From Terebella lapidaria (lineage: Eukaryota; Annelida; Polychaeta; Terebellida; Terebellidae): a DNA stretch of 64,000 nt. The notes under the pieces are model-generated. The model saw only the letters and a list, made by a program, of their open reading frames with translations, ran no database searches and had not been told where the DNA came from. Position numbers and translations under genes: made by a program. The DNA lies in the NCBI GenBank assembly GCA_949152475.1, contig OX424570.1, forward strand, positions 1,910,181 through 1,974,180, written 5' to 3'. Within the stretch, counting starts at the first letter, position 1. Every line of letters begins with the position of its first letter. Below are positions 58,900-64,000 of this stretch, piece by piece.

Positions 58900-61750
58900 T
58901 TCAGTATGATTTGCTATGTATCAGGAAAAAAACGTATGCTCTACCATTCATAATACAGCATCAGATTACCCGTGCTCAACTAGAATAAACGATCGTGTGG
59001 TTTGAACCAGAGAAGAGACTTTCGAATAAGTACATTATTTGTGCCGTTCATGCGCATAGCCATCAAGATATTTAGTCGTATGTGTTTGAAAAAAAAAATC
59101 AGGTTTTATTGGGGTTTTTTTTGGTTCAAACGTATTCCAATAAAGTGGCGTTGAATGTTTGCCGGTTTTGCCAGAATCAACCTAGTAACAACAACCATAG
59201 CACAAAATTTACAAGATAGTACATGATTACAGGCCCATTTCATACCACTATTGTCTGGCAGCTCATATATAGAACTATATTATAAATGGTATATTTTTTC
59301 AGGTATAATCTGCACATATTGAGCGGAAAGTACCAGCTGTTCATCAGTCCTACATATTTTTTTACACAACATCCTGTCACAATATCCGAATCCCTGACGA
59401 ATGTTACAAGACTCAGGTGGATGAGGCAAATACATGCGTGGTTTATGTTAGATTTGGGTGAACGTTGATTGCTTCGGGTGGACTTCACACAGTCAAGGAA
59501 ACGGTCATTTATTAGTATTTCTATCTGTCATCTACAAACAAGGTTCGGCAAAATTTGTTGTTGTTTTATGGGTTTCAAACCAAACCACCCATGCGGTTGT
59601 AGGAGAACGAAAAGCATCTCGTTCAATTGTCATCTGGAATACTGCTGAATCCGGAATTTTTCTCAGGGAACTTACGGCGTCCCCAGGCAGGAGTGTCCGT
59701 AAATTTCCAAACCTGCAAACTGCCTATTACTGTTGTAAGCTACACCTCAAAAATCATCTGAAATACTACCGTAATTAAACATTTTCTTGGCAGGCTAACT
59801 GAACACCAGATGAGATTGTCGATAAATTTCACATATCTAGACTGCAGAAATTCAATCATAATGTATGTTTCAACCTATTACCGCTGATAACCAGATTTTG
59901 GTGATGACAATAAAAATCTAACACCTCAGAAATCATCTGGGATACTTTTAAATCGTATAATTTTCTCGAAGGCCTTGATGCGCCCCCTTCAACCCCCAGA
60001 AACAAGGAGCTGGGTCCGTTCCATTCAGTCATGACATATCTGAATGCCAAACGGATTTTCTGCAGCAAAAGTTGACTACCCCCCCCCCCCCCCTGGCCCC
60101 TCCTCCTCACCCAGATCCAAGTCCCCTTCTCCCAAAGGCAGTCAAACAATATCTCTGGCAATATGACTGAACCTTTCTAACAGTAAAATATTCAAGGAGA
60201 AAAAATCTCCAAGACTTCAAAGAAAAGAGGACACGGCAAGGTTTTATTTCTCGACCCATCATTACCTCACCATTCATTGCTTGAGGAGACTACATGTACC
60301 ACAGCCCATTGATGAGAGATGCTCACCGGCTTGGTACCTGTCGATCATCCTTTGTCAGTCGCAGGCCAGTCAGGCACTGATCAGTTCTAATATCCCTCTG
60401 GTATCCTGGTTGCAATTTATAGTTGAAGTCTGCAACAATTCTCTTTTGTGTGGAATTCGTCTAAACCTCACCCGTGAGCACAGAGCATTATTTGAACAGA
60501 TGGTTGGAAAAGGGGCTCAACAGCTCCAGAAAGCAAGAATGATTACCGACTAACAGATACATATTTCAACCCGAGTTAAGTTGTTCAATCTCTCTTTGGT
60601 TGGACCTAATTAAATCCAATAATCACTAATATCTAGTGATATCACCTGATCTAGTGATTATTAGTCATCAATAACAAGACTCACTAAACCAAGAACACTG
60701 CCGTTTACAGAGTACAGGTAGCCAAAATATTACATGACGTCGTGATAAATATGAGTAATGTGAGTTTCGTGCAAGGATAGTAAAAATCATAACAATGTCA
60801 TGACTGATTACAAAGTCTACATACATACATGAATAACCCGAGTTACTTGAAACATGTTGCTGAACAATAATCATGATCGTACATGAAATAAGTGACTGTC
60901 AGTATCCCGGAAGGGCGTCTTCCCTCATGAAACACAATCCAGCACACTAATGGTTAGATATTGCGTAATAGGTAATACAAAACCTCGTGTGCTGTGAGAT
61001 TGCGTAATAGGCGATATGATACTACAGTCACGGAGGCAAGAGCTGAATGGTGACGGATGCGTGTCCAAAAAGAAGTCAGTCTCAAGGGACACAAGTAAAA
61101 TAAAGTGGCGTTATCATCACAGATGTGACATGGTATGAATGCCAGAGCAATATCGGTTCGTGTGAATGCTTATATGATACCGGAATATCATAAACATTGT
61201 AATTATGGAGGTAAATGATAGCAGAACCGGGCCCACTCATGCCTACCCTCCGTGGGTCTGCTTTTACCCAAACTTAAAAGACCAACTCGACGCGCTGGCC
61301 AATTACAATACCAGGAATATCTATCACAGACAGGTGACCATATATGATGAGCGCGGAACAAAACAACATATCAGTACCTTCTCTACTGAGTGGAGTAAAA
61401 ACAAGAACTCTCTGTCTTCCTGTACTTATTTGTCACCATCACCATGACTGGTTGTCCTGGTGACTGGTTTCCCAGCAGACACTACAAGAAAGGACCACTT
61501 CCCTGAGTGTTTAATCCCTTGTACAAGCCAACATCACTTCTCCACTACTGTAGTTGCATTTATTTGTATTCGATACTACCGTCATGATTTTGCCATTAGC
61601 CATCATTGGAATTTGAAGAAAAATCTCAAGTGTTTTGTGCTAATCAAGGCTTATCAAGGTGCTGGTCAAGATTTTGTGTGCGAAAAGAGTAGTCTCAATA
61701 AACACGAAATAATGTCAAGATGTTTTGATGTCTTAAGGTCTCCCAGCTGT
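58900..61750. other. Gene-free stretch with scattered repeats
   Basis: 59330-59540 is related to 43610-43890. A C run lies at 60079-60093, and an imperfect hairpin built from aataatcacta and its complement at 60618-60663. A 91-codon open frame at 60281-60553 (MRRLHVPQPIDERCSPAW start, ending QQLQKARMITD) is not recognised. It has an ATG and fairly even codon use, but nothing else supports a gene. Confidence 0.4.
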
Positions 61751-61754
61751 AACA

Positions 61755-62205
61755 TGCGTGGTGAATAGTTGTATATTCTGTTATCGGGTGTTTACCAGTG
61801 TGTATAACTCTGAGCGAGTGTTCAATTGTTGTGTACAACTGTTAGCGAGAGGTGAGCAGTTGTCAGGGAGTGGTTGACAGTTGTGTACAGCTGTCAGCGA
61901 GTGGTTAACAGTTGTGTATAGCTCTTAGCGAGTGGTTCACAGTTGTGTACAGCTGTCAGCGAGTGGCTATCAGTTGTGTACAGCTGTCAGCGAGTGGTTG
62001 ACAGTTGTGTACAGCTGTCAGCGAGTGGTTGACAGTTGTGTACAGCTGTAAGCGAGTGGTTAACAGTTGTGTACAGCTGTTATCGAGTGGTTAACAGTTT
62101 ACAACTGATAGTGAGTGGTTGCCTATTGTGTACAACTATAAGTGGGTGTTTAACTGTAACGTACATCTGTTAGTGAGTGGTTAGCTGTTGTTAGCAGGTG
62201 ATTAT
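61755..62205 (+). repeat. Minisatellite, 31-bp unit, about 14 copies
   Basis: The unit is cagcgagtggttgacagttg followed by tgtacagctgt (31 bp; for example agcg at 61927 recurs at 61958). The central copies (about 61860-62090) are nearly identical, while both ends are more diverged, as expected for arrays homogenised from the middle. Each unit contains the palindrome acagctgt. Confidence 0.95.
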
Positions 62206-62209
62206 TACT

Positions 62210-63262
62210 TCATTGTCAAAAGTGCAATAGGTCATTCAGTTGTAATCAGAATTCTTTTCAAGTATTTCAGCGGCATATTCGCAATATAATCGCATAATTC
62301 ATGGCATTTAAGATGATGAAAGAAAAGGACATTCAAATGACATATGTTGTTATTATTCATGGAAACACATACAAATGTAGAAGACAGGATCTCAGACATG
62401 TCAAAACTCGCCTGATCAAAAGGAAGAATACAGGAAAACTCGTTTTTTTCCCAGTGATGGGAACATGACTGTATTAATAATATTTTCTTTATTATATTTT
62501 ACATGTTTGTCATAGCAGGGTTAAAAAATACCCTACGTCTCCATTCAAAGCGAGCAGCTTTGATCAGTGGAAAATTTGTAGAATGAGACGCGATGTAAGT
62601 GGACGGTCGTGTCTTTGATGTTGTTTTCTGGGGCATTATTTTGTCAGAGCTGCCAGTAACACACATATTTAGATGTTTGATTAGATTCAAACCGCTTTTC
62701 ACATCCATGTGTCGTGTTGCAGCAGAGAACTGGGTAATTGTCGTTCTCTTCGAGCCTAAACACAGATGGCAAACAATTACACGCTTATTGAAGGACTGTA
62801 ATTATTCCACTAAAGAGGAAGTGACATAAAATTTTGTGTTTCGAATTAATTGGGATGGAATCTTTTTTGCACCGAATATATCATTCATTTGTTTTTATGC
62901 ATTATTACTCACATGGAACATCATAAAAGATATTTTATTTTTACATATAACTAAAAAAAAAACCATGTTAGTCGACAGTAATGCAGGGCAGCCATGCAAC
63001 GTCGATATGAATACAATTTGATCAGTTAACATTTATTTTATGGGTATACACAAACTTTCACTAGTTTGATTGGATTAGTGCAAGTAATCACGTTTCTTGA
63101 TGTATTTGTGACCGAATGCACCGACTGTGTAATTAAGGCCTTGGCAAACGCGAAGCTGGAAACATCAGCTATGTCACTTTCTCCCATGCTACTTCCATGC
63201 TTGCACTGCGTTATGCTATGTGGAGACCTTCTGAGTGCGTTACAGTAGTACGGCCGAGGCCA
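62210..63262. other. Gene-free stretch
   Basis: No gene, repeat or regulatory feature is recognised. Confidence 0.4.
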
Positions 63263-63264
63263 TA

Positions 63265-63753
63265 CAGTCACCTCCATAAGTTTGGGCCCGTTTGGAAATT
63301 GTGAGATTTATCCATATTATGTCATTTTTTAGTCGATTTACCATCCAACACATTTATGAATGTAATATATGTTTATACCATTGTAGCACCAAGTAGTGTG
63401 AAACTATTTTCAAGAATATAAAACACAATACTTAACAATTGTAGACGATTTAATCAATGTAGCACTCTTTTTCAACAAAAGCTCATCTTTTTGTGAATAT
63501 AGTAACCATGATCATAAGAACATGAAAAGCATAATAGACTGGCAACAACAATGAGAATAACAAATTGTTATGAATATGACACAATTTGACACTAGTCATT
63601 TTCAGTACTGTATATGACCCTCTCGAGCCTGGATACAAGCAGGGATCAGGGCTGGCATGGATCGTACCAGGTCTCAATATCATGGGTGAAACACAATGGG
63701 GATGACATAAGATACAAATCCTGTAGGTGGGCCCAAATTTGTGGAGGTGACTG
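63265..63753. mobile_element. Mariner/Tc1-type MITE
   Basis: The ends cagtcacctccataagtttg plus ggccc and their reverse complement (63728-63753) agree over about 26 bp with two or three differences, and TA flanks both sides (63263-63264, 63754-63755). CAGT..CCTCC..TTTGGG termini are typical of Tc1/mariner elements. At 489 bp without a transposase frame, it is a non-autonomous deletion derivative. Confidence 0.88.
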
Positions 63754-64000
63754 TATAATTAGTTTGAATGTCAAACAGAGCAATTAACAAGTAATGTGCA
63801 GTGAAGAGAGAAAACATTTATTGGCCAGCGGAAATGTTTTTGGAATTATAAAGTTTGTGAGAATTTTGATGAGGCCTATCCTGTGTCCAGAATAAAATTG
63901 CGGGTAAATAGTGTGTCCGATAGTTCGTAGGACTCATATGGACTATGATGACACAAGGTTACGTCATAGTTATCTTATCGTTAGAAAGTTCCAGATTTTG

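Noticed and set aside
59458-59778. 106-codon frame at 59.5 kb as a gene
   Set aside because: It overlaps a dispersed repeat also present at 43.6-43.9 kb, with no domain.
61755-62205. CRISPR-like array
   Set aside because: It is a head-to-tail 31-bp tandem repeat without spacers, in an animal genome.

Overview
This window is AT-rich nuclear DNA of an animal. It holds one clear host gene, many decayed transposable elements and long gene-free spacers. The host gene is an intronless peptide GPCR of the allatostatin-A/buccalin/galanin type. Together with L2/CR1/Jockey-group LINEs, a Penelope-like element, a Ty3/Gypsy fossil, a Helitron-type Rep-helicase and tRNA-headed SINEs, this fits a marine invertebrate, most likely a lophotrochozoan such as a mollusc. 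The species assignment is inference.

Layout. 1-4.7 kb: spacer with small palindromes and a LINE relic. 4.7-7.3 kb: GPCR gene (minus strand) with a partial tandem duplication of its 3' end, split by a SINE. 7.3-10.6 kb: spacer. 10.6-15.9 kb: diverged inverted-repeat arms around an L2-clade LINE (minus strand, endonuclease and RT blocks, one frameshift). 16.4-18.8 kb: a SINE, a small foldback MITE and a LINE ORF1-type gene whose C-terminus looks like an IMPACT/UPF0029 (YigZ) domain. 18.8-21.9 kb: AT-rich degenerate repeats. 21.9-24.9 kb: broken CR1-group LINE. 27.6-29.4 kb: LINE 3' fragment and a Gypsy integrase fossil. 29.4-33.5 kb: an inverted-repeat element with arms of about 0.72 kb enclosing a decayed Helitron-type Rep/PIF1 helicase. 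33.9-40.9 kb: dispersed repeats and two more inverted-repeat structures. 41.3-43.6 kb: two Penelope-like copies. 44.5 kb: L2 fragment. 46.2-50.5 kb: one LINE inserted in another with a clean target-site duplication. 50.8-52.8 kb: a SINE and a TIR transposon. 54.3-54.8 kb: a foldback element with an 8-bp target duplication. 55.6-56.5 kb: a recent 446-bp tandem duplication. 56.6-58.9 kb: TIR element at a TA site. 61.8-62.2 kb: 31-bp minisatellite. 63.3-63.75 kb: mariner-type MITE.

The genes do not form a pathway. Apart from the GPCR, everything recognisable is mobile DNA or its remains. The two most notable items are the ORF1-IMPACT-like fusion (17.4-18.8 kb) and the Helitron-like Rep/helicase remains inside long inverted repeats (29.4-33.5 kb). 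All calls come from reading the sequence; no database search was run.
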